Source: Vespa crabro
Taxonomy: Eukaryota; Arthropoda; Insecta; Hymenoptera; Vespidae
Length of the DNA: 64,000 bases
Assembly: GCF_910589235.1 (NCBI RefSeq)
Contig: NC_060966.1
Span: 1,736,001 to 1,800,000, forward strand
Reading direction: 5' to 3'
Every line of letters begins with the position of its first letter. Within the stretch, counting starts at the first letter, position 1. A model generated the notes under the pieces. That model was not told the DNA's origin and made no database searches. It worked only from the letters and a program-made list of their open reading frames with translations. Of the stretch, positions 11,166 to 23,396 are shown one piece after another. The position numbers and the translations under genes were made by a program.

Positions 11166-14100
11166 CTTATCAACCAGTGCGACAGTCTTACATGGAAATA
11201 TCCCGAATTGTCGTGGAATTTATGCGAATATTTCCCGGACCAATTCTGCTATCTACCATGGAAACATTCCAACTAGTCGAGGGAAAATTATGCGGGTGCC
11301 TCTCGAACAAATTCGGCTGTTGGACTATGAAATATGATGAATAGTCGTGTCAATGTCATGCAAGGGCCTCTCGAACTAATGCAGCCATCGGATTTGGAAA
11401 TATTTCGGCTATTAGAGGGAAACTTATGCGAGAGTCTTTCGAAGCTTTAATACTGTCAGACCTGGAAATATTTCGACTAGTCAAGGGGAAGTTATGCAAG
11501 TGACAATCGTATCAATACGACTGTCGTACTTATATTTTGACTAGTCAAAATATTCTGACATATTCTGACTAGTCAAAAGAAAGTTAGGCGAGAAACTTAC
11601 CACCTTATGTGACTGAATGACTTAAATATATTCCGATTAGTCAAGGGTATGTTATGCGGATCTCTCTAGATGCAATTAGACAGTTAGTCTTAGAAATATT
11701 CCATCCAATCCGAAGAGAGATATGGAAATGCCCCTCAAACCAATGCGACATTCGCACGTAGAAATATTTCTACTGATCGATGCATAACCAAGCGTAACCT
11801 AGTTATGCTAGGATCTCTTGTGCCAATGCGAATGCCAGACCTGGAAGTATTCCGCGTAGTCGAGGGAAAGTTCTGCGAGTGTTGCTTGAATCAATGCAAC
11901 AGTCGCAATTGGATATATTCCTACTAGTCAAGGGAAGGTTTGCGAGTCCCTCTCGGAGCAATATGACTGCTGTTCTTGAAAATAACTCGCTAGTCATGGG
12001 AAAGTTATGGGATTGATTTTCGAGCCAAGGAGACTGACGCTCCTAGAAATTCTCCGACAACTCGAGCGAAAGATAGGCGTGTGTCTCTCGAAGCAATGCG
12101 ACTGTCGCATTTAGAAATATTCCGACTACACAAGGGAAAGTGATGCGAGTACCTCCCTAAACTATGCGACTTTCAGTATTTGAGATATTCTGATTAGTTG
12201 AGAGAATGTTATGCGAGTGTCTCTCGAACAAATGTGACATTCGGACTTCGAAGAATTCCAACTAATCGAGCGAAAGTTCGGCGAATGTTTCTCGTACGAA
12301 TGCGACTTTCGGACTTGGAAGTAAACCGACTAGATGAGGAAAATATATGCGAGTGACTTATGAACTATTGAGTCGTTCGGAAATGTAATCTTCCGACTAG
12401 GAGAGGAGAAGTTACGCTAGCACCTCTCAAAGCAAAGCGACTGTCGGTCTTGGAAATATTCCAACTATTAGAGCGAAAGTTAGGTGAATGTGTCTCGACC
12501 CACCTAACTTCACCTAAATTCGACTGTCGCATTTGATAATAATCCGAATAGACAAAAATACTTTTACGAGTGCATCTCGAAAAAATAAGACACTCGGGTT
12601 AAGAAATATTTTGTCTATACGAGGGAAACTTATGCGTCTGAAGTTTGGCCCAATTCGACTATTGACGAGGTAATATTTCGACTAGACAAGGAAAAGTTAT
12701 GCGAGTGCATCTCGAACTATTGCGACTTACGTACTTGGAAATATTACGACTAGTCGATGGAAATTTATGTGAGAGCCACTCGAACCAAGGATACTGTCTA
12801 ACCTAAAAATGTTCCGACTAGTTGACGGAATGCTGTGAGTGTGCCACTTGACAAAAGTGTCCGTCGTAACTAGAAATATTCCGAATAGTCGACGTTAAGT
12901 TGTCATAGTGCCTCTCGAACCAATTCGACTATCGGTCTTAGTCATATTCCGAATTGTCGAGCGGATTTTAAGCCAGTGTCATTAACCAAGGAGACTTTCA
13001 GGCTTGGACGAATTCCACTGAAAGAAAAAGTATGCGAGTGTCTTGTGAACCAATGAGACTTTCGGACGACGAATTATTCCGACTATTCGAGAGATAATTA
13101 TACGAGTGCCGTTCAACACAATGCGACTGTCGGTCTTGGAATTATTCCTTCTAATCGAGCGAATGTTCGGCGAGAGCCACTCAAACCGATGTGACAGTCC
13201 GACCTAGAAACATTCCCATTAATCGAGGGAATGGTATGTGAGTTCCTCTCGCTCCAATGCGACTGTCGAACCTGGAAAGGTTCCTTCTAGTCGAGGAATA
13301 GATATGCAAGGGCCTCTCGATCAAATGCTCCGGTAGCACTTCGAAATATTCCGGCTAGTCGGGGAAAAATTATGAGAGAAACTTATTAGCCAATTCGAAT
13401 GTCGGATTTGGCAACATTCAGATTATTCGTCGGACTTTCTGCAAGTTCCATCAAACAAACACAGCTGCCGGAATTAGAAATACTCCAACTAGTCAAGCGA
13501 AAAATATGCGATTTCCTCTGGAACCTATGCGGCTGACGGGCTTGAATATATTCCGACTAGTCGTGAGAATGTTATGCGAGTGCTTCAAGTAACAATGCGA
13601 CAGTCGGAACTAGAAACATTCCCTCTGGTAGTGGGAACGTTATGTGACTGCCTCTGGAACCAAAGAAAATGTAGTGCTCGAAATTATTCCAAATAGTCGG
13701 GGGAAAGATATGTGAGTGTCTCTCTAACCAATAGGGCTGTGGGATTTGAAAATATTCCGACCAGTCGAGTGTATGTTATTCGAGTGCCACCTGGACCAAT
13801 ACTACTGTCACAGTTGGAAATGATCCGATTTGTCTACAGAAATTTATGCGAGTTCCATTCGAACCAAAGCGACAATCCGGCTAGGAACTGTTCCGACTAG
13901 AAGATTGAGATTAATGCGTGTGAATATTGAATTAATGCTACTGACGGACTTGGAAATATCCTGACTAGTCCAGGACATGCTATGCTTCTGCCTCTACCAA
14001 TACGTCTGTCGCATTGAGAAAACTTTTGGCTATTCGAGGGACACTTATGACAGTGCCACTCAAACTATGGCCACTGTAGGATTTGTAAGGATTTCTACTA

Positions 14101-17100
14101 TTTGAGGTAGAGTTATGCGAAAGAATTGTGAACCAATGCCTCTGTCAGACTTTGTAATATTTCGAGTAGTCGAGGAAATTTTATGCAAGTACCTCTCGAA
14201 CCACTTCAGCTTTCGGTCTCGGAAATATTCCGACTGCTTGAGGGAAAATTATGCGAATGCCACTCGGTCTAATACGACTGCCGATCTTAGAATTATTCCG
14301 ACTAGTCGATGGAGAGTTATGCGAGTGAAGTGATCTCCAACGAACCTGTCGGATTTGGAAATATTCCGATTAATCAACGGAATGTTATGCGAGTGCCTCT
14401 CGAACGAATATGGCTGTCGGTCTTGGAAATATTCCGCCTAATCATGGGAAAGTTATGCGAGTGTCATGTGAACCAAACCGACCGTCGGGCTTGGAAATAT
14501 TCTGAATAGTCGGGGGAAGAAATGAATGTGCTTCTCGTACCAATACTATATTAGGACTTGCAAATTTTCCGAATATTCTAGCGAAAGTTATGCGAACGCC
14601 TATCGAATCAATGCGGCAGTCAGACTTGGAAATATTACGACTAATCGGGTGAAATTATGCCAGTGCTACTCGAAATAAAGGGACTGTCGGAGTTAGTAAT
14701 ATTCAGAAAAATCGAGGGAAAGTTATCTGAGTTTCTCTCGAACAAATGCGCCTGCCAGAATTCGAAATATTGCAAGAGGTCCGGGGAAAATTTTGGGAGT
14801 GTATCTCGGACCAATTCGACTACCGGACTTGGAAATATTCCGCGTAGACGGGTGAAAGTTATGCGAGTGCCTTTGGAACCAAAGCGTCAGTGGGACTTGG
14901 AAGAATTTTTTTTAGTCAAGTGAAAAATATCAGAGTGACTTGTGAGATATTGCAAAAGACAGGCTTGGTAATATTAGAACTAGTCGAGGGAAAGTTATGC
15001 GATTCACTACTGAACCAATGCGGCTGTCAGATTTGGCAATATTCCAACTAGTCGATGGAAAGTTATATGGGTATCTATAGAACAAATGCCGCAGTCGGCC
15101 TTTAAATATTCCAACTAGTAAGGCGAAACTTATGGGAGCACCTCTCGAACCAAAGAGAATGTCGTTCCTAGAACTAATCCGCCTAGCCGGGGGAGTTATG
15201 CGAGTCATTCCTGTACTAAAGCGACTGTCGAAACAGAAAATATTACGAGTACCCGAGGGAATGTCATGCGGAGCTTCTCTAACAAATGCGGCTGTCAGAC
15301 TAGAAAATTATTCCGATTAGTCGAGGTAGTGATTTGAGGGTTTCTATCGTAGTAAATCGACCGTAGAACATGGACATATACTGGATATTCGAAGTAAAAA
15401 GTTCTCTGATTTGGAAATATCCCTTTCAGTCAAGAGAGAATAATGCGAGAGTCTTGTGAATTTATGCTACTGTCGGGCTTGGAAATATGTAGACTAGTCG
15501 AGGGAATGCTATGCGATTGGCTCTAGAACAAATACGGATGCCGTAGTAGGAAATATTCCGCCTAGTCGTGGGAAATTTATGTGAGTGACTCTCGAACTAC
15601 AGCTGATGTCGGACGTAGATATATACCAACTAGTCGAGGGAAATTTTTGCTAGTAACCTGTTAAGAATTGCATTTGTCAGACATTGGGATATCCGGACTA
15701 GTCGTGGGAGCGTAATGCGAGTGCCTTGGGTAACCCAATGCGACTGTAGGACATGGAAATATTCCGTCTGGTTGAGGGAAAGTAATGTGATTCGTATTAG
15801 AACAAATCCAACGGTCCGACTAGAAAATATTTCCACTAGTCGGGGAAAGTTATGCAAACGATTACCGAACCAATGCAGCTGTCGGACTTGGAAGTATTCC
15901 GATTAGTCGAAGTAAATTCATTCGAGTGATTCTAAAAATAATGCCACGGTCGGACTTGGAAATATTCCCACAAGTCGGAGAAGTTATACTTGTGTTTCTC
16001 GAACGAATGCGGCTGTCGGACTAAGAATTATTCCGACTAGTTTAGGGAACTTTGCGCGGGTGCTACACAAACATAAGGGAATGTCGTACTGGAAATAATT
16101 CCGACTAAACGAAGAAACGTTCTTCGAGAGACTTGTGAACCAAAGCGATTGTTGGTAGTGGGTATATTACCAGTAGTCAAGGGATTTTTATGCGAGTGCC
16201 TCTTGAACAAATGCGGATATCAGATTAGGAAATTTTCCGACTAGTAAAGAGAAAATTATGCGAGGGACTCTAGATCTAATGCGGCTGTCGGACATGAATA
16301 TATCGCTATTAGTCGAGGGAGATTTATGCTAGTGATACTATAACAAATGCGAAGGTTGGACTATGACATACTCCGACAAGTCGGGGGAACGATATGCCAG
16401 TGTCAATCGAAAAAAAGCGAATGTTGATCATGGAATCATTTCGACTAGACGAGGAAATTTTATTTGAATTACTTGTGAACTAAAGTGACTGTCGGAATTT
16501 GGAATATTTCCAGTGGTCGAGGGAATGATAGGCGAGTGCCTCTTCAACCAATGTGGATGTCGGATTTGGAAATATTCCGACTAGTCGACATAAAGATACG
16601 AGAGTGCTTCTCGAACTAATACTGCTGTTGGACTTGGAAATATTACGACTACTCGCTGGAAAGTTTTACAAGAGATTCTAGAACTATTGAGACTGTCAGA
16701 ATTGCAAATATTTCCATTAGTCGAGGAAAGTTATGCGAGTGCCTTTCAAGCAAATGCGACTTTCAGTCTAGGAAATTTTCCGACTAGTCGAGGAAATTTT
16801 ATTGGAGTGCAACTCGAATCAAAGCGAATGTCGGACTTGGAACTATTCCGACTAGTCGCAGGAAAGTTATGCGAGTAAGTCTAATTCCAATGCGACGGTC
16901 GCACTTGGAAATATTCTGACTAGTTGGAGGAACGTTATGCGAGTGATTCTATAACAAATGCGACCGTCTGACTGAGTAGTACTCCACCTAACTGAGAGAA
17001 AATTATGGAAGTGTCTTGTGAACCATCGCGGCTGTGGGATTTGGAAATATTCCGACTGATCGAGGATAACTTATACTACTTAATCTAGAACTAAAGCGAT

Positions 17101-17621
17101 GTCCGGAGTTGTAAATGTTTTCATTAAGCGGAAAATTTTATGCGAGTACCTTTCGAACAAATGCAGCTATCGGAATTGCACATATTCCGACTAATCGAGG
17201 TAAAGTTAAGCGAGTTATTTTGAACCAATTCGAATGTCGGTTTTGGAAATATCCCGATAAGACGTTGGAATTTTTTCCAATTGTTTGTCGAGACAATACT
17301 GCAGTCGGACACGGAAATATTAGTTAGTCCAACTATTCCTACTAGTAGAGGGAGAGTTATACGTGTGATTTTAATTCTAATGCGAAGGGCGTGCATGGAA
17401 ATATTTCGAATTGTCGAGTGAAAGATATGCGGGTGTCGCTGGAATCAATACAACGCTCGGACTTGGAAATATACCGACTAGTACAGAGAAGGTTATGCGA
17501 GAGCTTCTCGAACCAATGAGTCTGTCGGACTTGGATATATTCCGATTAGTCATGGGAAACTAATGCAAGTGATTCTCGGTCCAATGCGACTGTCGGACAA
17601 AAATATTCCGTCTTTTTTTTT

Positions 17622-18164
17622 GTTTCGTCAGGAAGAAAAACCTTCATAGGACCCTTGAGCCCTATACTCAGTGGAATGTCGGATTCATAACGCCTAAGAA
17701 TACTCTCAGGATCGGATCATCTACCGACTTAAAAACCTTCCGATTCTTATTAGTGACACGCTGTGTAGTGAGGGGGAGGACGGGATCGCGCATAAGCCTA
17801 TCACAAATTCGCCCAATACCCTCCTCGGTGAGCCAGGCCGGTATTAGCCTTGCTCTCATTCATTCCACTCCATTCATACCAATACGGCACACTTGACAGG
17901 GACCTACGAGCACCCGAAGAAGCTATTACTCCCTTACTATATACATATTGGCCTAAACCCACCCCGTAGTGCATTGACCAGGCCCTTTCACACCCGTATA
18001 CACGCTCTGTATGTTGCCACATACTCACAACAAGAGGGAAGCGACGCCTGAGTCAGGTGCTGCCTGAGCCGCTCGGAGACATGCCCGATGTGGCCTCACT
18101 AAAATTACTCTCCTATGCGGCCTAACGTTTGCTCCCCTGTGCACATGAATACCTGCACGCTCAT
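17622..18164 (-). other. 3' UTR of element I, next to its A tail
   Basis: This lies between the ORF2 stop (minus-strand TGA at 18,165-18,167) and the A run at 17,613-17,621. I see no convincing open frame conserved with retroelement proteins. Short frames here are chance. No polyadenylation hexamer stands out. Confidence 0.6.
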
Positions 18165-18984
18165 TCATACATTCTTCTTCTTCGTCCATTCCCTGCGTTT
18201 AACAACGTCCTCCATTGCACGCATGACTTGCCCAACGAAGCTATGAAATGTCGCCCATCCCGCCGGTACAGTCAGGGAGACCAGGACTATCACGGGAAGG
18301 GTCAGCTGCCCTCTCCCCATCGCATCGATCAGCTCATTCCAATCATCCGTCTACGGCGGGCAGTCGATCAGGTTGCGCTCTACCGTATCCTCACCCTCTC
18401 CCGCAGTAGAAACAACGTGGTGAGGGAATCTTACTTATCTTATTTAATTACGCCGAGAAGCAGCAATGGTCGGTCATCTGCTGTGTGGTGTGAATACCCT
18501 CAGCTAACTATTTGGCAATAGCCGCCCTCTCACGTACTCTCGTTGCTGCTGGAGCTTCTACAATCCCAAGTTCCTCAGACATCAACGCTTCAATTGCCCT
18601 CCATCTGGCAAGAGTACCAAATACAGCCTTAGTACACGGGGGAACAGGTTTCTCCGCGTCTCTAACAGCCGCATAGGGCTCCGCCAGGAGGGGTGCCATA
18701 TTACCAAGAGGAATAATACCTGCAATCATCATAGCCGCGAGGAAGGAGACTGTTCTATAGGCACAACACAATCGGATCGTCACACTCCTCAGGAATCTCC
18801 GAACAACCAGCGCGATACTCATGTCCGCCACGACGGTGTGCCATCCATCCGGAGCCCCATAAAGGAGCACCGAGTGGATCACGCAGCGGTAGAGGTGTTG
18901 CTTCTTCTTTCCCAGTCCGTGAAGTTTCGGAAGAGACCTCCTATGGGAGTGTAGGATATTCTCCGCTTTAGGTAAATGGGGCCT
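18165..18984 (-). pseudogene. element I ORF2, C-terminal part
   Basis: Downstream of the reverse transcriptase core. Minus-strand translation gives HLYRCVIHSVLLYGAPDGW, then RLCCAYRTVSFLAAMMIAGI. This is the conserved block found after the RT domain in R1-clade ORF2 proteins. Further on, PRCFYCGRG followed by ERNLIDCPP is the C-terminal Cys/His region. In this copy the usual His of the CCHC pattern is not evident (Asn at that place). The tail GWATFHSFVGQVMRAMEDVV ends in KKKNV and a TGA at 18,165. In-frame stops and at least one frameshift separate these pieces, so the region is a pseudogene. No separate function should be given to the fragments. Confidence 0.85.
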
Positions 18985-20205
18985 GAACTACATTCTTGTA
19001 TCTATTACTATGCCCAGTTATTTATAGCTGGTTCTAATTCTACCAAACCCCTCTAGGGCAAATCTTAGGGGGCGAGACATTCCTGTGTTTGCAGAAGGCA
19101 GAGGCCGAGAAGGACATGACCTCCCTCTTTTCCGGCGCCACTTTAAGACCCAATCTCTCAATATCCTCCACCAAAACGTCCAAGTCCTGTTCAGCGTTCA
19201 TGATAGCCCGAGTGAGGTCCTATCTCAATGACAGGAGGGCTGCGTCATCCGCATAGCAATCATCATGGGAACTACCTGGCATCGGTGTTTGGAAGACACT
19301 GTCATAGGCAATGTTCCACAACGTAGGGCCCAAAACAGATCTCTGTAGGACCCCGCAATACACCTGCCTTTCCACGGCGCGTCCATGTCTGCTTGTATAT
19401 GTTATGGCGCGATTGTCTAAATAACTCATGATGATGTTCACCATGTAGCGGGGAAAGCTCTTCTGCTCCAACGTCCTAACAATAACGGCCTTCGGAACGG
19501 AGTTGATAGCGTTAGAGATATTCAGTCTCACCATGATAACCACTTTCCTGTCCCGCGTCGATGTCTCCATACATTTTTTAATATCTAGAACAGCATCTAC
19601 AGTGGATTTGCCCGTCCTAAATCCAATCTGTGATGACACCAGTGTCCGAATCTCCTCTAAGTAACTGTTGATTCGACCAACAACTACACGTATCGAATAG
19701 TTTCCCCAGTTCGTCAATCACGTTTATGGATCTAAATAATCCCGGTGTGTCCCACGCCGCGTGACTTTTTTTTTGATCAGAACGAGTCTCGCAATCTCCC
19801 TCGCTGTCGGGAATCTTCCAGTCCTCAAGCTGGCAGAGAAGCACTGCGCCAACCCTTTCCCACATAGTGTCAACGCAGCACACACAACTACACCCGGTAT
19901 CCTATCCAGTCAAGGAGCCTTTCTTCCTTTTATTTTCCTTTCTGCACCCAAGACCTCCTCCTCAGGAATTGTCACCACTGAGAGTGCAGGTTCCTATGGC
20001 TCAACAGTTCCCGGTCCTTTTGGGAATAGTTCAGAGAGGATATTATCCTATACCTCATCCTCTAGGGTTTCAGTTACTTGTGGGGCATAAGGCCTAACTT
20101 TTTCCCAACCCAACTTGTAAGGACTGTTCCATGGATCATTCTCTTTAGATTCCAGCATGACCCTCCATGAGTGCTTGTTAGCTTCCTTAATGGCCCTAGT
20201 GAGTC
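18985..20205 (-). pseudogene. element I ORF2, linker and reverse transcriptase domain
   Basis: RNA-templated DNA synthesis domain of a non-LTR element. On the minus strand the linker TRAIKEANKHSWRVMLES...NDPWNSPYKL (20,200-20,110) leads into the RT fingers. A second recognisable stretch is VVVGRINSYLEE, then QIGFRTGKSTVDAV. Motif A reads VRLNISNAINSV, with Asn in place of the catalytic Asp (codon 19,520-19,522). Motif B is GVLQRSVLGPTLWNIAYD. Motif C, CYADDAALL, keeps both Asp residues (19,244-19,255). A TAG at 19,220-19,222 follows motif C, and other stops and frameshifts lie upstream. The domain order and motif spelling fit the R1 clade. The longest uninterrupted piece is 165 codons (19,220-19,717), which is far short of a full ORF2 of about 1,000 residues. 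Confidence 0.92.
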
Positions 20206-21105
20206 CCTCCTTGCGTCACTTTGGACTTTCAGGCACCGCACTATTCCCTTCATCTTCCTCTTCTTCTTGGCTTTGGAAAGTTTACTTACTGTGGTCGTCT
20301 CAACTGCCCTAAGGATCGTTAATTCGTCCGAACAACAATAAGTACTTTTACAACCGCGGGATTGTACCCTCACCCGAGACTTGGCCATGTCGCACGCTTG
20401 TTTCAGTGTAGAAGTACCCATCCAGGGTGTTAACCTCACAATGAGGGAGCTTTTTATGTGGTAGGCGAGAATTTCGGACCCCTGTGGCTTTGTGACTATA
20501 GTTAAACCTATCATACAGGTGGTTCGACAGGCGGACGATTGGCGGACGCCAGATGCCGGTTTGCACAACATTCTATGTCGCTCTATAACGCTCGACTCCT
20601 GTGGTCGAACGAACATTGGACAGCCAACCTGACTCAGCGGATACAGGTTCATTCTGTTTGCCCAGACGCAGAACATTTCTCCCCTACGATAACTCCTGCC
20701 GTCCTGATCCCATCTGTTGAACCGGGCATTAAGTTCGCCAGCCAACAGCGTTGGGAGAGCGGGGAATATTCCTAAGAGCTCTCAGAGCTTATCATGGAAT
20801 CTACAAAACATGTTAATGTTCTGACATGGAGGAAAGTAGACCGAAACTTTCAGCGAGTCCCTCCATTTGACGGCTCTGCAAAAAAGACCCCATCGAAACA
20901 GAATACAGGGCCTTCCACACTCACCCACAAGCACCACAGAGAGTAGTGTCCCTCCCATTGATGAGAACCACCTCTCATACCGAGGAGGAACCCATCATGG
21001 CTCCGCACTGACCGCAATCTCCACTGCGTCCTCGCGGATACTCTGTGACAGCAAGCCCTGCGCACGGCGTGCATGGTTTATGTTTATCTGTAGAACAGCA
21101 AAGGA
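20206..21105 (-). pseudogene. element I ORF2, apurinic-type endonuclease domain
   Basis: N-terminal endonuclease of ORF2, which nicks target DNA in this element class. The minus-strand translation starts VLQININHARRAQGLLSQ, runs through EIAVSAEP (the Glu-containing motif), then KVSVYFPPCQNINMF and LLAGELNARFNRWDQDG, which is the GD-N motif with Asp replaced by Glu. Near the end, RLSNHLYDRF stands where family members carry SDH, so the catalytic Asp is apparently Asn here. Two in-frame TGA codons interrupt the N-terminal half, and a frameshift separates the SNH segment from the rest. ORF2 begins within a few bases of the ORF1 stop, as is usual for this clade. It is non-functional as it stands. 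Confidence 0.88.
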
Positions 21106-21108
21106 TAA

Positions 21109-23162
21109 TGTCTATGGACCCTCTGCTGCCTTTACACATATTGAGGTGCCCGGTTCATCTTGTTCCACCTCCATGTATTTATGCACTCCCCTCCTCTCGA
21201 AAACTTTTACTGCCGTCACTGCTGTTATTTCTGCGACCTTATGCGGGTCTTCCCGGATTGACTCAGGACAAACATTTGGTACCCTCCCGAAAACTCTGTC
21301 TATCCATTTTCTAGGAGGCACTAATGGGCACTCCCAAGAACCGGCATGATGGTTGGTCGACTTCTGGCTATCGTCTGCACAAACCGGACACTCAGATTTA
21401 TCCGTGAATGTCTTGGCCAGGTGACCCTGCTTCCCACAAATATAGCATAGGTCTATCCTAAGCTTTGTGTCTGGGCACACTACAGCAATATGTCATCGTA
21501 CCTGGCACCGGTGGCATCTGAGGGGACGCTGCCAGAGTCCGTGCACCCTCACCTTTGTCCAAACAACGTTTATCCTGCCTCTATCCAGGGCAGCCCGGAT
21601 GACATGCACCGGTGACGAGACAGTGATCTCTCCTAGTCTACCCCTACCAATTCTTACTTTCCCTACATGAGGTTGGGGTCTGTTCCGGACTGCATCTCCA
21701 TCAGCGATTTCCTGAGGACGGTCATGTTGGCAGCCGCATCCAGTCCTACCAATCTCATGGTGCTTGTGCGCAGAGGACGAGTTACTCTTGCTTCCTGGAC
21801 GGCATTCCTCAAGGCATCTGCCATCCGGTCGGCCGTCTCATTTGCCCCTTCGCCTCGTGCATGCCATATAAAGGCACCCATGAGGCCCTTCCTGCACGAC
21901 ATGCTGCCAATTCTTAGGTCTATAATGTTTATGTTCTCCATGGCCCGAAGGAGTACGTTTCTGTACCTCGTCTCCTCGGCACAGGATAGGGAAATTGCAA
22001 GGACTTCCCGTTCTCTTTGCCTCCTCTTCTGTCTTCCCTGTGCGCCACTCTTCCTCTTCCCCCTTTTCCTAGGGGCCGCTTGCTCCCATAAGGGTTCAGG
22101 CTCGTTTTTTCCCTTCTTTGATGTAGCCAGGGAGGGTGCGTTCGCATCCCTCTTCTGGACGCGCCTCCTTTTCCGGCTAGTCACATCCACAAAATTCTTC
22201 AGCGGGATTAGTGCCTTACTAACACTTATCTGTTTCGCAAGGGGTCGAGTGGACTTAGTACGGAATTTGGGGCATTTGTGTGGCCCACCCGATCCTGCCG
22301 TTATACTATTCGATGTCTGCTGCCGCTGCGGCTGCTGCAGCTGTTGCTGTATACTGCAGACCGCCTGCGTCATCAACCTCACCGACTCTATTAACTGCTG
22401 TATTTCCAGAGTCGTTGTTTGGCTCCTTTCATCCAAGGAATTTACCGATACTTTCCTCTTACCTTTCTTAAGTCGGGCAACTTCATCCGTCAACTCGTAA
22501 TTGCGCAGTTCCTCGGCCCTGCGTTCAGCCCTTAACAGCGCTATGGCCTCCTTGGTTGAGGAGGGATCCCCTGCCCCATTTTGAAACCAATCCATTAAGG
22601 TTTTCGTTATTTTTAGCACATCATTAATGGAGCATTTCATTTATCCTGAAACAGAGCCCTTAATGTTGGAAGATTTTCTCCTCTTATTATCAGCAACTAC
22701 GGAATTCTTCCTGGCGAATCCCAGGATCCTGCAAGTCTCCACCTGAGACAAGGGGGTCTCTTCGGGTACTTCCTTGTTACACCCGGCCACGTCTACCCTT
22801 ATCTTCTCTTCATCTGAGGATTAGATGAGGGGCGTCGCACGTTTGAGTTGTCTCTCCAAGATTGTTGACATCTAGCCGGAGCGCTGAATGCTCTCCACGG
22901 CTGTGGCAGCCCTTTGCTACTCTGCCCTGCAGCTTTATATCCTTCCGAACCTTGCTAGCGCATTTGATACACCGCAGACCAGGTCGCCTACCTGGAGTGT
23001 CCTTCCTGATGTAGTATCATGAGCTGCGACCAGGTTGCCTAACTCGAGCTCCTGGCAGTATCTGGTTGACGACGGCGGTTGGCCTGCTCTACAACTACAT
23101 GCCACCATCGTGGAGTGGGTATCCCTCCCACCCCCGCTTATAACTTTAGCTGTACTCTCCAT
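21109..23162 (-). pseudogene. element I ORF1 (Gag-like, zinc knuckles), broken
   Basis: RNA-binding ORF1 protein of the retrotransposon. A first piece begins at ATG 23,162 (MESTAKVISGGG...) and stops near 22,935. A same-frame stretch with stops leads to the long piece 22,640-21,663, which starts just after an in-frame TAA. This has a charged, probably coiled segment (LLRAERRAEELRNYELTDEV), a Gln-rich patch, a basic Arg/Lys-rich middle, and the conserved RTSTMRLVGLDAAANMTVL block. A frameshift near 21,663 moves into VRIGRGRLGEITVSS. Zinc knuckle 1 is CHRC-4-H-4-C with Gly changed to a TGA stop near 21,516. Knuckle 2 is CYICGKQGHLAKTF, lacking the last Cys. A CPVC...HHAGSWEC knuckle 3 follows. 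The piece 21,480-21,112 ends at a natural stop at 21,109-21,111. Confidence 0.88.
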
Positions 23163-23396
23163 GATTATAAAGTAATATTAGTGGGAGGTATGATTCCCAA
23201 AGGAAGGGAAAGGAACGGAATGAAGCTAGAGAGAGAGAAAGAATAGACAAAGTAATGACAGAAGAACAATGAAAGAAATAGCAGTACAAGCCCATTCACA
23301 CACCATTCACACAGTCTCTTTTAGTCGCCTCTTACAACAAGCAGGGAGTACTGTTGGAGTATTCTACTATCCCCTATCCTCAGGGGGAAACATATA
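23163..23396 (-). other. 5' leader of element I
   Basis: Sequence upstream of ORF1, read on the minus strand. It contains a C-rich start (CCCCCTGAGGATAGGGG), the stretch TTGTAAGAGGCGACTAAAA and a pyrimidine-rich CTTTCTCTCTCTCTAG tract. R1-type elements usually carry an internal promoter in this region, but I cannot identify one by sequence. The exact 5' end is unresolved within about 10 bp. Confidence 0.5.

Larger units (their letters stand above)
1..17612. repeat. 68-bp satellite DNA, block 1
   Basis: A diverged tandem satellite with a period of about 68 bp. Each monomer reads, in order, an entry segment like CTCGAACCAATGCG, then a CTGTCGGACTT segment, the core GGAAATATTCCGACTAGTCG, then GAGGGAAAG and TTATGCGAGTG. 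All monomers I followed are in this orientation. Neighbouring monomers differ by many substitutions and small indels, so the array is old. The core contains two adjacent dyads: GGAA-ATA-TTCC and the perfect 10-bp palindrome CGACTAGTCG. The block contains one 300-bp non-satellite insert near 10,858-11,165 and stops exactly at the T run of a retroelement at 17,613. I see no gene here. The scattered open frames of 60-183 codons are by-products of a repeat whose length is not a multiple of three and which has few stops. Confidence 0.95.
17613..23396 (-). mobile_element. R1-clade non-LTR retrotransposon, near full length, inactive (element I)
   Basis: A complete-looking but decayed non-LTR element of about 5.8 kb on the minus strand. 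It holds a 5' leader (about 23,396-23,163), ORF1 with zinc knuckles, ORF2 with endonuclease, reverse transcriptase and C-terminal Cys/His region, a 3' UTR, and a terminal A run seen as T9 on the plus strand at 17,613-17,621. The 3' end abuts satellite after the sequence AAATATTCCGTCT. On the 5' side, satellite resumes around 23,397-23,406 (CCGTTCTCTCTAGGGG). The left CCGTCT and right CCGTTCT could be a short target-site duplication, but this is uncertain. The domain order and the motifs FRTGKSTVDAV, SVLGPTLWNIAYD and YADD fit the R1 clade. The copy is not in 28S rDNA, the classic R1 target, but in satellite. Stops and frameshifts show it is dead. Confidence 0.9.

Noticed and set aside
1..17612. 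CRISPR array
   Set aside because: Repeats are contiguous 68-bp monomers without unique spacers, much more diverged than CRISPR repeats, and the window is eukaryotic retroelement-bearing DNA.
18129..18521. 130-codon plus-strand frame
   Set aside because: Overlaps the C-terminal end and 3' UTR of element I ORF2 in antisense. No independent support.
21667..22500. 277-codon plus-strand frame
   Set aside because: It is antisense to element I ORF1, whose minus-strand translation has recognisable Gag-like features. The plus-strand product shows no family features.
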